Shown in pieces: positions 25,689 through 32,787 of a DNA stretch of 46,345 nucleotides. Position numbers and translations under genes: made by a program. Origin of the DNA: Solobacterium sp. (GTDB taxonomy: Bacteria; Bacillota_I; Bacilli_A; Erysipelotrichales; Erysipelotrichaceae). The notes under the pieces were generated by a model. It saw only the letters and a program-made list of their open reading frames with translations, was not told the DNA's origin and did not search any database. The stretch covers positions 1 through 46,345 of the forward strand of contig JAFRJJ010000039.1 of NCBI GenBank assembly GCA_017432325.1, written 5' to 3'. Numbering within the stretch: position 1 is the first letter of the stretch; the number at the start of each line of letters is the position of its first letter.

Positions 25689-27191
25689 TTACAGCCCCAA
25701 GAGTTCCCGGAGCGCATCCATTTCCGCGCCGATCTCCATTTCCAGTTCGTCCAGTTTTGCCATAATCTCACTGGTGGGCGGATACTCCACCGCCACATAT
25801 TCCGTCTGCTTGTACTTGTTGATGGAGAGATCGTAATCATTGCCGACGATCTCATCCTTCGTCACGTAGAAGCTCTGTTCTGTCCTTTTCCGATTCTGCT
25901 CGGCATCCAGCGCATGGAACCGCGCGATGATATCCGGGATATCATTCTCTTTCGTCTCGCTACGCTTATCATCCAGACTGTAACCGTCGGCCTTCATATC
26001 ATAGAACCACACCTTATCGGTGCCGCCGTGGCCGGTCTTGGTGAAGATCAGAATGGCGGTGGAGACGCCGGCGTAGGGCTTGAACACGCCGGAGGGCATG
26101 GAGATCACGGCCTCCAGTCGGTTGCCCTCGATCAGCTCCTTCCGGATCGCCTTGTGGGCTGTGGAGGAACCGAAGAGCACACCGTCCGGGACGATGCAGG
26201 CGCAGCGTCCGCCCACCTTCAGCATCCGCAGGAACAACGCCAGGAACAGCAGCTCGGTCTTCTTGGTCTTGCAAACTTTCAACAAATCAGTGGAGACAAT
26301 ATCCGCGTCCAGGCTGCCTTTGAAGGGGGGATTGGCCAGGATCAGGGTGTATTTCTCCCGGTCCGGGTTCTGGTCGGAGAGGCTGTCCCTGTACTCGATA
26401 AAGGGGTTGTCCACGCCGTGGGTCATCATGTTCATGGCGCCGATACGGAGCATGGTGCGGTCCATGTCGTAGCCATGGAACATGTGGTTCATGTAGTGAT
26501 CCTTGTTCTGCCGGTTGAAGAAAACCTCCTGCTTGCGGTTCTCTTTCAGGTAGTCACTGACCGCCACCAGGAAGCCGGAAGTGCCGCAGGCCGGGTCGCA
26601 GACCACGTCGTCCGCCTTGGGCTCCATCATGTCCACCATCATGCGGATGATATGGCGCGGCGAACGGAACTGGCCGTTGACGCCTGCTGTGGCGATCTTG
26701 GAGAGCAAATACTCGTATACATCGCCCCGGGTGTCGGCGGCTTTGAGCTGGGCCATCTGCTCATAGATGCCGTCCATGGCGGTGACGATCTTATCCAGCA
26801 TCAGGGGCGTGGGGATCTTGAAAATGGCATCGCCCATGTATTTGGAATAGGCGCTCTCTTTATCACCGTGGAGGTCTTTTATAAACGGGAACACCCACTC
26901 CTGCACGGTACTGTACATCTTTCCGGCGGGGAAGTCGTGGAACACGCTCCATTTGAGCTGGCTGCCGTCAATGGCACGGTCACCAATCTGTACTTCTTTG
27001 GCGAATACGCTCTCATAGGGCAGGCCGAGCATGGCCGCTTCCTTGGCTCTGATGTTATCGGAATCGTCCAGGTCATGGATGAACATCAGATAGGTCATCT
27101 GCTCGACAACATCAAGCGGATTCGTAATGCCGCCTGTCCAGAAGATCTCCCAAAGGCTGTCGATCTTGCTTTTCAGTTCACCTGTTACCAT
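25689..27191 (-). CDS. hsdM: Type I restriction-modification methylase subunit
   Basis: 500 residues of N6-adenine methyltransferase. The N-terminal helical HsdM_N domain starts ELKSKIDSLWEIFWTGGITNPLDVVEQMTYLMFI. The AdoMet motif I is DPACGTSGFLVAV near residues 199-211, and the catalytic NPPF is near 288-291 (LILANPPFKGSLDADIV). The C-terminus has the coiled segment that binds HsdS (EIMAKLDELEMEIGAEMDALRELLGL). With HsdS it methylates and so protects host sites. Its ATG is 4 nt after the fic stop, with GGAGAAGGAG inside the fic 3' end, so fic and hsdM are co-transcribed. Confidence 0.96.
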   Translation of the reverse strand: MVTGELKSKIDSLWEIFWTGGITNPLDVVEQMTYLMFIHDLDDSDNIRAKEAAMLGLPYESVFAKEVQIGDRAIDGSQLKWSVFHDFPAGKMYSTVQEWVFPFIKDLHGDKESAYSKYMGDAIFKIPTPLMLDKIVTAMDGIYEQMAQLKAADTRGDVYEYLLSKIATAGVNGQFRSPRHIIRMMVDMMEPKADDVVCDPACGTSGFLVAVSDYLKENRKQEVFFNRQNKDHYMNHMFHGYDMDRTMLRIGAMNMMTHGVDNPFIEYRDSLSDQNPDREKYTLILANPPFKGSLDADIVSTDLLKVCKTKKTELLFLALFLRMLKVGGRCACIVPDGVLFGSSTAHKAIRKELIEGNRLEAVISMPSGVFKPYAGVSTAILIFTKTGHGGTDKVWFYDMKADGYSLDDKRSETKENDIPDIIARFHALDAEQNRKRTEQSFYVTKDEIVGNDYDLSINKYKQTEYVAVEYPPTSEIMAKLDELEMEIGAEMDALRELLGL

Positions 27192-27195
27192 AGCT

Positions 27196-28254
27196 TTACT
27201 CCTTCTCCCAGTTCCATGTGTAGGAGGTATAACGGCCTCCGCCGATCTTGATGATCTCTCCGTTGTCCATCAGTTCTTTCAATGCCCGTTCCACTGTCTT
27301 CTGACTGATATCCGGACACTGCTTCATGATCTGCGTCTTTGTGGTTTTCCCCGTCGTGCTGCGGATGATCTCCCGTACCCGTTCCGGCTTTGATAGCCCT
27401 CTTGTAATCAGAACGTCGACCCTGGAGGTGAACTCCCGGTAGGCTGCGATCACGACCCCGAGCATATACCGGACGAAGGGGAGATAATCGTTTTGGCCTT
27501 CATGCCAACCGGTCGAGCTGTCCTGCAGAACCTCGTAATAGGTGGTTTTGCTGTCTGCGATCAGCCTCTCGATACTGATATACTTTCCGACGAAGTAACC
27601 GGAACGATACAGCAAAAGAAGCGTCAGGAGGCGGCTCATGCGGCCATTTCCGTCATTGAACGGATGGATGCAAAGGAAGTCCAAGATAAACATGGGGATT
27701 AGAAGAAGAGGATCCAGCTCCGGATCCGTCAGAGCCATTTGGAACGCGCTGCACAGGGAATCCATCGCCTCCGATGTTTCCCATGCTGGAACTGGCTGGA
27801 ATCGGACTTTTTTAGTCCCATCCGGAAGCTCTTCGGCAATGATATTATCGGAGTTCTTAAAACTGCCCCCGATGGCCGAATTGCTGAATTTATAAAGATC
27901 CCGATGTAGCTGCAGAATCATGCCCAGTCTGATGGGAATAAAGTCATAGTTTTCGTGAATCGTGTTCAGCACATCACGATAACCGGCAATCTCGCGTTCA
28001 CTCCGGCCCTTCGGGGTCGTCTTGTTCATCACGATCTTTTTCAGCCGGTCGTCAGTGGTGATGATGCCTTCGATCCGGTTGGATGCCTCCGTGCTCTGAA
28101 TCTTCGCGATTTCCAGCAGCTCGGACAGGGCGTCCTTCTGCGCTTCTATGAAAAGATTCTGCTGGCCTTTCTGTTCATGGATCTGAGCGAGGTAAGACAC
28201 GATCTCAGGAGACAGCAGTTTCTGATATTCGGTTTTGTAATTCAGTGTTCTCAT
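27196..28254 (-). CDS. Fic family protein with C-terminal winged helix
   Basis: 352 residues. The Fic active site HPFNDGNGRMSRLLTLLLL lies near residues 197-215 with all catalytic residues present, consistent with transfer of AMP to a target protein. The N-terminal segment SNRIEG (about residues 57-62) fits the inhibitory (S/T)xxxE(G/N) motif. The C-terminal 70 residues (IIRSTTGKTTKTQIMKQCPDISQKTVERALKELMDNGEIIKIGGGRY) form a winged helix, so it may bind DNA. It is the first gene of the restriction operon, 4 nt before hsdM, and has AGAGGA before its ATG. Regulation of the hsd genes or a host target are both possible. Confidence 0.9.
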   Translation of the reverse strand: MRTLNYKTEYQKLLSPEIVSYLAQIHEQKGQQNLFIEAQKDALSELLEIAKIQSTEASNRIEGIITTDDRLKKIVMNKTTPKGRSEREIAGYRDVLNTIHENYDFIPIRLGMILQLHRDLYKFSNSAIGGSFKNSDNIIAEELPDGTKKVRFQPVPAWETSEAMDSLCSAFQMALTDPELDPLLLIPMFILDFLCIHPFNDGNGRMSRLLTLLLLYRSGYFVGKYISIERLIADSKTTYYEVLQDSSTGWHEGQNDYLPFVRYMLGVVIAAYREFTSRVDVLITRGLSKPERVREIIRSTTGKTTKTQIMKQCPDISQKTVERALKELMDNGEIIKIGGGRYTSYTWNWEKE

Positions 28255-28633
28255 TCATTTTCCTCTTTTCAGAGTTTAACATAGTCATTTAGCTATAGTA
28301 TGACACAGTTGCATCTTATCATGAACTCTGTCAAAAGTCAAAGTAATAAAGTCATGAAAGCGAGAAATGACTATATTGATTTGCCTTTTGGCTTTGATAA
28401 GGCTTTCGCTATATGTACCTGCGCCGGTCGTTACTGAAGTGTCCTCTCCGGATAGGAAAGGAATGAGTATTGATAACTTCAGTATTGTTTATATCAGTAT
28501 TATTAGGGTATGATTTTCATCCTTCATGAGGTATGAATTACAGACTACAGGAAGTCTGGGAATCATTCTTCTTGAAATCCCTTTCCACAGACTTATCCAC
28601 ACAGTCCCGGCGCAGTATACCCTAATCTGTCAA
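28255..28633. other. Intergenic region with DnaA-box-like sites
   Basis: 379 bases between the RepA_N fragment and fic. It contains a consensus DnaA box TTATCCACA at 28593-28601 and the related TTTCCACA at 28582-28589, and must hold the promoter for the fic-hsd operon. A TTGACA occurs on the minus strand near 28340, but no well-placed -10 was found. No ORF is credible here. Confidence 0.45.
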
Positions 28634-28975
28634 TCAATAGTAGGTTTTAACGTAGATCCTATTCGGCTTGGTCAGCCCGATCCTTTCGCATTCAATCAGG
28701 CCGATCTCTTTCAGTTCTTTCAGGAGCTTCACTGCTTTCTGCTTGCAGCAGCCCATCTTTTCAATGATCTCATCTACCGTATAGTAGATGAACACCCGTT
28801 TTTGCTCATCGAGCCAGTTGTTCTTTTTTGAGAGCCCCATGCGGTCCAGCATCATTGCATACAAGACTTTGCTTTCCATTGACAGACCGTGAAACATTGG
28901 TTCTGTGATCAACGCCCAGGGAATCATAAGAAAAGAAATCCTCTTGTCATCCGTGAAATAAACATCGTTGTCCAA
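28634..28975 (-). CDS. RepA_N-type replication initiator, short form
   Basis: 113 residues. It resembles the N-terminal DNA-binding domain of plasmid replication initiator A proteins: FLMIPWALITEPMFHGLSMESKVLYAMMLDRMGLS, followed by a winged-helix part with TVDEIIEKMGCCKQKAVKLLKELKEIGLIE. Full RepA_N initiators are about 300 residues or longer, so this is a short or truncated form. It could act as a regulator or in limited replication of the excised element. DnaA-box-like sites lie just beyond its 3' end. It starts 2 nt after the RHH gene stop, as part of the int operon. Confidence 0.75.
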   Translation of the reverse strand: MDNDVYFTDDKRISFLMIPWALITEPMFHGLSMESKVLYAMMLDRMGLSKKNNWLDEQKRVFIYYTVDEIIEKMGCCKQKAVKLLKELKEIGLIECERIGLTKPNRIYVKTYY

Positions 28976-28977
28976 GC

Positions 28978-29304
28978 TTACACCTCTCCTTTCTTCATCC
29001 CGCCCAGGATGACTGTCATCATTCGTATTACATCCAACAACTCATCATCGACCGCCTGACCCGCTTCAATCCGCTTCAGTTCCGCCAGGGTGATTGCCAT
29101 CTGGTCCCTCAGAGCCTTATACACTCTCGAAGAGCCGATGACCGTGACTTCCTGGTGAAGGATCCTGCGAATCAGATAATCCTGCTTAGAGAGCCCCGAG
29201 AGCCTTACAAAGCGATTCAGCTGCTCCGCTTCCTCCGGAGATACCCGAAAGGCTACCGTAACACTACGCCAACGATTGTGTTTGTCCATACTTTTAGCTG
29301 ACAT
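28978..29304 (-). CDS. MobC-like ribbon-helix-helix mobilisation protein
   Basis: 108 residues. The N-terminal ribbon-helix-helix (VTVAFRVSPEEAEQLNRFVRLSGLSKQDYLIRRIL) is followed by a helical tail, as in relaxosome accessory proteins of mobilisable elements. No relaxase is encoded in the element, so it may nick-assist with a foreign relaxase or act as a repressor. Its ATG lies inside the end of the integrase gene (about 11-nt overlap) with GGAGG upstream, so the pair is translationally coupled. Confidence 0.7.
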   Translation of the reverse strand: MSAKSMDKHNRWRSVTVAFRVSPEEAEQLNRFVRLSGLSKQDYLIRRILHQEVTVIGSSRVYKALRDQMAITLAELKRIEAGQAVDDELLDVIRMMTVILGGMKKGEV

Positions 29305-30391
29305 GCTTTGTTTCCTCCATTTCTTTTTTTCTGATGCCGTTCAGCCTCTCCGCCATCTCCTCCTGCATGGAAGGGAAGAGGTGGGCATAGCGGTAGGTGA
29401 TATCAATGCTCTCGTGACCGACCCGGTCTGCAATCGCCACTGCCGAAAAGCCCATATGGATCAGCAGGCTGACGTGGCTGTGCCGGAGATCATGGATACG
29501 GATCCGCTTCACACCGGCTACCGCAGCACCCCGATCCATTTCATGATGGAGAAAGTGCTTTGACACGTTGAATATCCGCTGGTCATTTTCGATTCCATAG
29601 AGCATCTGCAGGAACTCTTCGATCTCTTCAACCAGGAAATCCGGCATCCGGATCACCCGCTTGGATTTGGGTGTTTTAGGATCTGTAATGACGTCTCTCC
29701 CGTCGATCCGCTGATAGGACTTGTTTATGCTCACAGTACCCCCTGTAAGGTCAAAATCGGCCGGTGTAAGGGCCAGAAGCTCTCCTTCCCGGATTCCGGT
29801 CCAATACAGCATCTCAAAGGCGTAAAACGACATTGGCTTGTCCATAATGGCATCTGCAAACTTGCGATATTCTTCCTGCGTCCAGAACTGCATTTCCTTT
29901 TTCTCTTCCTTGCCCATGTTTCCGGCGAGAGCCGCTGGATTCTTAGGAAGGCCGTAGTACTTCACCGCGTGATTGAAGATGGCGCTGAGCTGATTGTGAA
30001 CCGTTTTCAGATAGTTCTGAGAATAGTGTTCACCCTTATCCATCGTCAGGGATAAAAGCTCATTCTGCCACGTTACGACGTCTCTGGAATTGATATCCCC
30101 GATCTTACGATCCTTGAAATACGGCAGGATCTTCGTCCGGATGATGTGATCCTTTGACTGCCAGGTGTTCTCCCGTACCCTGCATTTCATATCGGCGGTG
30201 TAGAGATCCACAAAGCTGCCGAAGGTCATATTCAGGGATGCCTTCAGCTTGATGCTTTGTTCCTTCTCCCAGGCAACAGCCTCCCTCCGGGTGGCAAACC
30301 CACGCTTGGTAGTCTGCTTGTTGGCGCCCGTCCAGTCGGTAAAACGGTAATTCACTCGCCAGGTACCGCTTTTTTCCTTGTATACCGGCAT
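29294..30391 (-). CDS. int: Tyrosine recombinase / integrase
   Basis: 365 residues. The N-terminal arm-binding domain is of the AP2-like type (KSGTWRVNYRFTDWTGANKQTTKRGFATRREAVAWEK). A SAM-like core-binding domain follows, then the catalytic domain: first Arg in YWTGIREGELLALT, then HDLRHSHVSLLIH, then GHESIDITYRYAHL with the nucleophilic Tyr near residue 330. All catalytic residues are present. It would recombine the 14-bp att cores at guaA. Its start overlaps the stop of the excisionase gene (TAATG), and it reads towards the cargo. Confidence 0.95.
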   Translation of the reverse strand: MPVYKEKSGTWRVNYRFTDWTGANKQTTKRGFATRREAVAWEKEQSIKLKASLNMTFGSFVDLYTADMKCRVRENTWQSKDHIIRTKILPYFKDRKIGDINSRDVVTWQNELLSLTMDKGEHYSQNYLKTVHNQLSAIFNHAVKYYGLPKNPAALAGNMGKEEKKEMQFWTQEEYRKFADAIMDKPMSFYAFEMLYWTGIREGELLALTPADFDLTGGTVSINKSYQRIDGRDVITDPKTPKSKRVIRMPDFLVEEIEEFLQMLYGIENDQRIFNVSKHFLHHEMDRGAAVAGVKRIRIHDLRHSHVSLLIHMGFSAVAIADRVGHESIDITYRYAHLFPSMQEEMAERLNGIRKKEMEETKHVS

Positions 30392-30582
30392 TACTTTTTC
30401 TCCTTCACGTCGCAGTAATCGACTTTTTTCATGAAATACTTTCGGTTTACCTTGCCGGAAACGGTGTAATAACCCATTTCTACAAGCTCTGCGTTCATTC
30501 GCTGAATGACTTTATAGGCATAGGCCTTGGAGACATTCATTTCTTTTGCGACTTCATCCGCGGTCATTAATAAGGTGTCCAT
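30391..30582 (-). CDS. xis: Excisionase-like helix-turn-helix protein
   Basis: 63 residues with an AlpA/MerR-like winged helix (LLMTADEVAKEMNVSKAYAYKVIQRMNAELVEMGYYTVSGKVNRKYFMKKV), the small HTH_17 form found in excisionases of Gram-positive integrative elements. It lies directly upstream of and overlapping int. It probably bends the att DNA to favour excision. Its mRNA starts from a consensus promoter about 300 nt upstream that overlaps the XRE operators. Confidence 0.82.
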   Translation of the reverse strand: MDTLLMTADEVAKEMNVSKAYAYKVIQRMNAELVEMGYYTVSGKVNRKYFMKKVDYCDVKEKK

Positions 30583-30840
30583 GTGATTGCCTCCTTTCTC
30601 TGGTGGTGTTTTGGGTGCACTGCTCCTGTGACACCCTTTTGTTGTTTCCTTTGCCGCTCTACCCTCTGCTGCTTCCTGACAGGCATGTCCCCTGTTCGGC
30701 GCTGTGCCGTCCCCATTTCTGCGTCCAGGCCTTGTTCCGGGCCCCCTGTTCGGCGTTCGGCGGTAAGAAACTTATTTGTTTCTCCATACTCTGGGGCGCT
30801 CCCCCTGTTCGGGATCCTCGCGGTTTATCTCAGTTCACAC
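30583..30840. repeat. GC-rich xis-int leader with three CCCCTGTTCGG repeats
   Basis: The untranslated leader of the xis-int transcript. It contains three exact copies of CCCCTGTTCGG at 30689-30699, 30743-30753 and 30802-30812, spaced 54 and 59 bp. Plus-strand frames through here look like chance translations. Confidence 0.5.
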
Positions 30841-30886
30841 GGTCATTCAGTTGTCTGCACTAAGCAATTATGCTTAGCTATCTACG

Positions 30887-30915
30887 ATTATACTAAGCAT
30901 ATTTGCTTATGTCAA
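30887..30915 (-). promoter_or_regulatory. Consensus promoter of xis-int
   Basis: Minus strand: TTGACA (30915-30910), 17-bp spacer, TATAAT (30892-30887). Both boxes are perfect sigma-70/SigA consensus. The spacer holds a complete operator, so the promoter should be strong unless repressed. Confidence 0.8.
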
Positions 30916-30959
30916 GTAGTCTCAGAGGAAATATTTAAACTTTTTTGCTTAATTTCCTC

Positions 30960-30988
30960 TTGCATTTCTGAGATCCATCCTGTATACT
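30960..30988 (+). promoter_or_regulatory. Promoter of the XRE regulator gene
   Basis: TTGCAT (30960-30965), 17-bp spacer, TATACT (30983-30988) with an upstream TG giving an extended -10. An operator begins 4 bp downstream. Confidence 0.7.
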
Positions 30989-31029
30989 ACACTTAGCATT
31001 TATGCTTAACCTTTTCAGGAGGTGCCATC

Positions 31030-31473
31030 ATGAACATAGGGGAGCGCATCAAGCGTATCCGTACGCTGCGCGGTATGACGCAGAAGGATCTGGGTATTGC
31101 GCTGGGGTTCCCGGAGCGGTCGGCTGATGTCAGAGTCGCCCAGTATGAATCCGGCAGCCGGACGCCCAAAGAGGACGTGATTCAGGAAATGGCAAAGGTG
31201 CTTAAGGTCAAGCCAAAGGCTATCGCCGATCCTGACTACAACACTTACATAGGCCTCATGTACATGTTCTTCGACCTGGAAGAAACGTATGGGATCCATG
31301 TGGACGAGATCGATGGCGAACTCTGCCTCCGCCTGGATCGTTCCCGCAAGGACTATACCGAGCTCTTCGATATGCTGCTAAAATGGAACGAGGCCAGAAA
31401 GAACGGTGAGGCTGATTTCAATTCTTCTGCTGCTTATGAAGAGTGGAAGCTCCATTACCCTCCGTCTGCCTGA
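31030..31473 (+). CDS. XRE family regulator of the integrative element
   Basis: 147 residues. An N-terminal helix-turn-helix (IGERIKRIRTLRGMTQKDLGIALGFPERSADVRVAQYESGSRTPKEDVIQEMAKVLKVK) covers residues 3-60. The remainder is a short C-terminal domain without a visible LexA-type protease motif. AGGAGGTG precedes the ATG. It is divergent from xis-int, with three matching dyads between them, so it probably represses excision and its own synthesis, as a phage-like switch. How it would be inactivated is not apparent. Confidence 0.9.
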   Translation: MNIGERIKRIRTLRGMTQKDLGIALGFPERSADVRVAQYESGSRTPKEDVIQEMAKVLKVKPKAIADPDYNTYIGLMYMFFDLEETYGIHVDEIDGELCLRLDRSRKDYTELFDMLLKWNEARKNGEADFNSSAAYEEWKLHYPPSA

Positions 31474-31497
31474 TAACGTCAGATAAACAAAAAGAAA

Positions 31498-31541
31498 AAG
31501 GCTATCTGAATCCACCTTGGATCAGATAGCCTTTTGTTCTT
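31498..31541. terminator. Rho-independent terminator after the XRE gene
   Basis: Stem AAGGCTATCTGA / TCAGATAGCCTT with an 11-nt loop, then TTTTGTTCTTT on the plus strand. A-rich sequence on the other side may let it work in both directions. Confidence 0.85.
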
Positions 31542-31564
31542 TAGAATAATCAGATTTAGATTGC

Positions 31565-31604
31565 TGTTGTCATTTTGTTGTCATGGACTAAGCAAATACG
31601 CTTG
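31565..31604. promoter_or_regulatory. Right-end integrase arm site and fourth operator-like dyad
   Basis: TGTTGTCATTTTGTTGTCA (31565-31583) has two GTTGTCA units like those at the left end. Six bases further, TAAGCAAATACGCTTG (31589-31604) matches the XRE operator pattern at 9 of its 10 fixed positions, between the arm site and the att core. Confidence 0.5.
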
Positions 31605-31642
31605 CATCCCGCATAAATACAGGGTTTCCGAAATCGATGTTA

Positions 31643-31656
31643 TTATTCGTACTCGA
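31643..31656. repeat. Right attachment-site repeat inside guaA
   Basis: TTATTCGTACTCGA encodes the last residues and stop codon of guaA on the minus strand. The identical left copy is at 14866-14879. The gene end is restored by the element, so GuaA is not altered. Confidence 0.85.
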
Positions 31657-32626
31657 TCGTAGCTGTAGGTTTCGGTGTCAGATCGAATAATACACGGTTA
31701 ACACCCGCAACCTCATGTGTAATACGGTCAGTAATATGCTGGAGAAGACTGAACGGAACATCCTCTACTGTCGCAGTCATAGCATCCTTTGTATTGACGG
31801 CACGGATGATCACAGGCCATTCAAAGGAACGTTCTTCGTTTTTAATACCTGTTGACTTGAAATCAGGTACTACTGTGAAGTACTGCCATACCTTTCCTTC
31901 CAGACCATTCTTTGCGAATTCTTCCCTGAGGATCGCATCGGATTCACGTACTGCTTCCAGACGGTCTCTTGTGATCGCGCCGGGGCATCTGACTGCCAGG
32001 CCGGGTCCCGGGAACGGCTGACGGAATACCATGTTGTCAGGCAGACCAAGTGCCTTGCCGACAACTCTGACTTCGTCCTTGAAGAGCAGTTTGACCGGTT
32101 CAACCAGTTCCATATCCATTTCCTGCGGCAGACCGCCTACATTGTGATGAGCCTTAATGCCTCTCTCACTTTCCAGGATATCCGGATAGATCGTTCCCTG
32201 AGCGAGGAAATGTACACCCTCAAGCTTTGAAGCTTCTTCATCAAATACTTTGATGAATTCTTCACCGATAATGTGTCTCTTCTGTTCGGGATCAGTTACG
32301 CCTGCAACCTTATCAAGGAATCTGTCAACTGCGTCTACATAGATCAGATTCGCATTCATTTCATTGCGGAATACCTGGATGACCTGTTCCGGTTCACCCT
32401 TTCTCAGGAATCCATGGTTTACATGAACACATACCAGCTGCTGTCCGATTGCCTTGACCAGCAATGCGGCTACAACAGAAGAGTCTACACCGCCGGATAA
32501 AGCAAGCAGGACCTTCTGGTCTTTTACCTGTGCACGGATCGCTTCGACCTGCTCGGCAATAAATGCGTCAGCAAGTTCCGGAGTTGTAATGCGTTCCATC
32601 GTTTCGGGACGTACGTTTTCGTTCAT
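31643..32626 (-). CDS. guaA: GMP synthase, ATP-pyrophosphatase subunit only
   Basis: 327 residues. It holds the ATP-pyrophosphatase P-loop VLLALSGGVDSSVVAALL near residue 40 and the GMP-synthase C-terminal dimerisation domain ending in KPTATIEYE. It makes GMP from XMP. The N-terminal glutamine amidotransferase domain of about 190 residues found in most bacterial GuaA is absent, and the gene starts cleanly with AAAGGAG, so this is a real short form, not a truncation. It must use ammonia directly or a separate amidotransferase subunit encoded elsewhere. The 3' end is the integration site of the element. Confidence 0.92.
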   Translation of the reverse strand: MNENVRPETMERITTPELADAFIAEQVEAIRAQVKDQKVLLALSGGVDSSVVAALLVKAIGQQLVCVHVNHGFLRKGEPEQVIQVFRNEMNANLIYVDAVDRFLDKVAGVTDPEQKRHIIGEEFIKVFDEEASKLEGVHFLAQGTIYPDILESERGIKAHHNVGGLPQEMDMELVEPVKLLFKDEVRVVGKALGLPDNMVFRQPFPGPGLAVRCPGAITRDRLEAVRESDAILREEFAKNGLEGKVWQYFTVVPDFKSTGIKNEERSFEWPVIIRAVNTKDAMTATVEDVPFSLLQHITDRITHEVAGVNRVLFDLTPKPTATIEYE

Positions 32627-32753
32627 CTTCTTTTCTCCTTTTTTTACGTTCAGTATTATAGCAGGAAGTTGTCCTCATACAACATTTTTGTTTTGTGTCT
32701 TGATACGTCTTTCCCGCAGTTCTGAAACATCGGTATTTTTCTTACATGTTTCG

Positions 32754-32779
32754 AAAAAGACACCGGATATTCCGATGTC
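32754..32779 (-). terminator. Rho-independent terminator of ftsH operon
   Basis: Minus-strand stem GACATCGG / CCGGTGTC with an AATAT-like loop followed by TTTTTC, just after ftsH. Confidence 0.8.
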
Positions 32780-32787
32780 CTCATCGA

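Larger units (their letters stand above)
30861..31008. promoter_or_regulatory. Three TWAGC-N6-GCTTA operators of the XRE regulator
   Basis: Sixteen-bp dyads TAAGCAATTATGCTTA (30861-30876), TAAGCATATTTGCTTA (30894-30909) and TTAGCATTTATGCTTA (30993-31008) share the pattern TWAGC-N6-GCTTA. The middle one fills the spacer of the xis promoter; the third lies just downstream of the XRE gene -10 box. They are the likely binding sites of the adjacent XRE protein, giving control of xis-int and autocontrol. Confidence 0.75.
14866..31656. mobile_element. Integrative element in the 3' end of guaA
   Basis: A 16.8-kb element bounded by direct 14-bp copies of TTATTCGTACTCGA. The right copy is the last codons and stop of guaA, a well-known integration site. 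It carries a tyrosine integrase, an excisionase and an XRE regulator next to the right end, plus a MobC-like RHH protein and a RepA_N fragment. Probable integrase arm sites lie at both ends. Cargo is a Fic protein, a type I restriction system with two HEPN genes, a GIY-YIG protein and a 1164-residue unrecognised protein. No relaxase or conjugation genes are present, so it would need help to transfer. The cargo genes all point away from guaA. Confidence 0.88.

Noticed and set aside
25914..27251. 445-residue plus-strand ORF
   Set aside because: Antisense shadow of hsdM; His/Val-rich translation without recognisable fold.
30546..30996. Plus-strand ORFs in the xis-int leader
   Set aside because: Cys/Pro-rich chance translations over repeats and promoter DNA, with no ribosome binding site.
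31643..32626. guaA as a pseudogene truncated by the integrative element
   Set aside because: The element inserts at the 3' end and restores it; the missing domain is N-terminal, where the gene has its own clean start and ribosome binding site.
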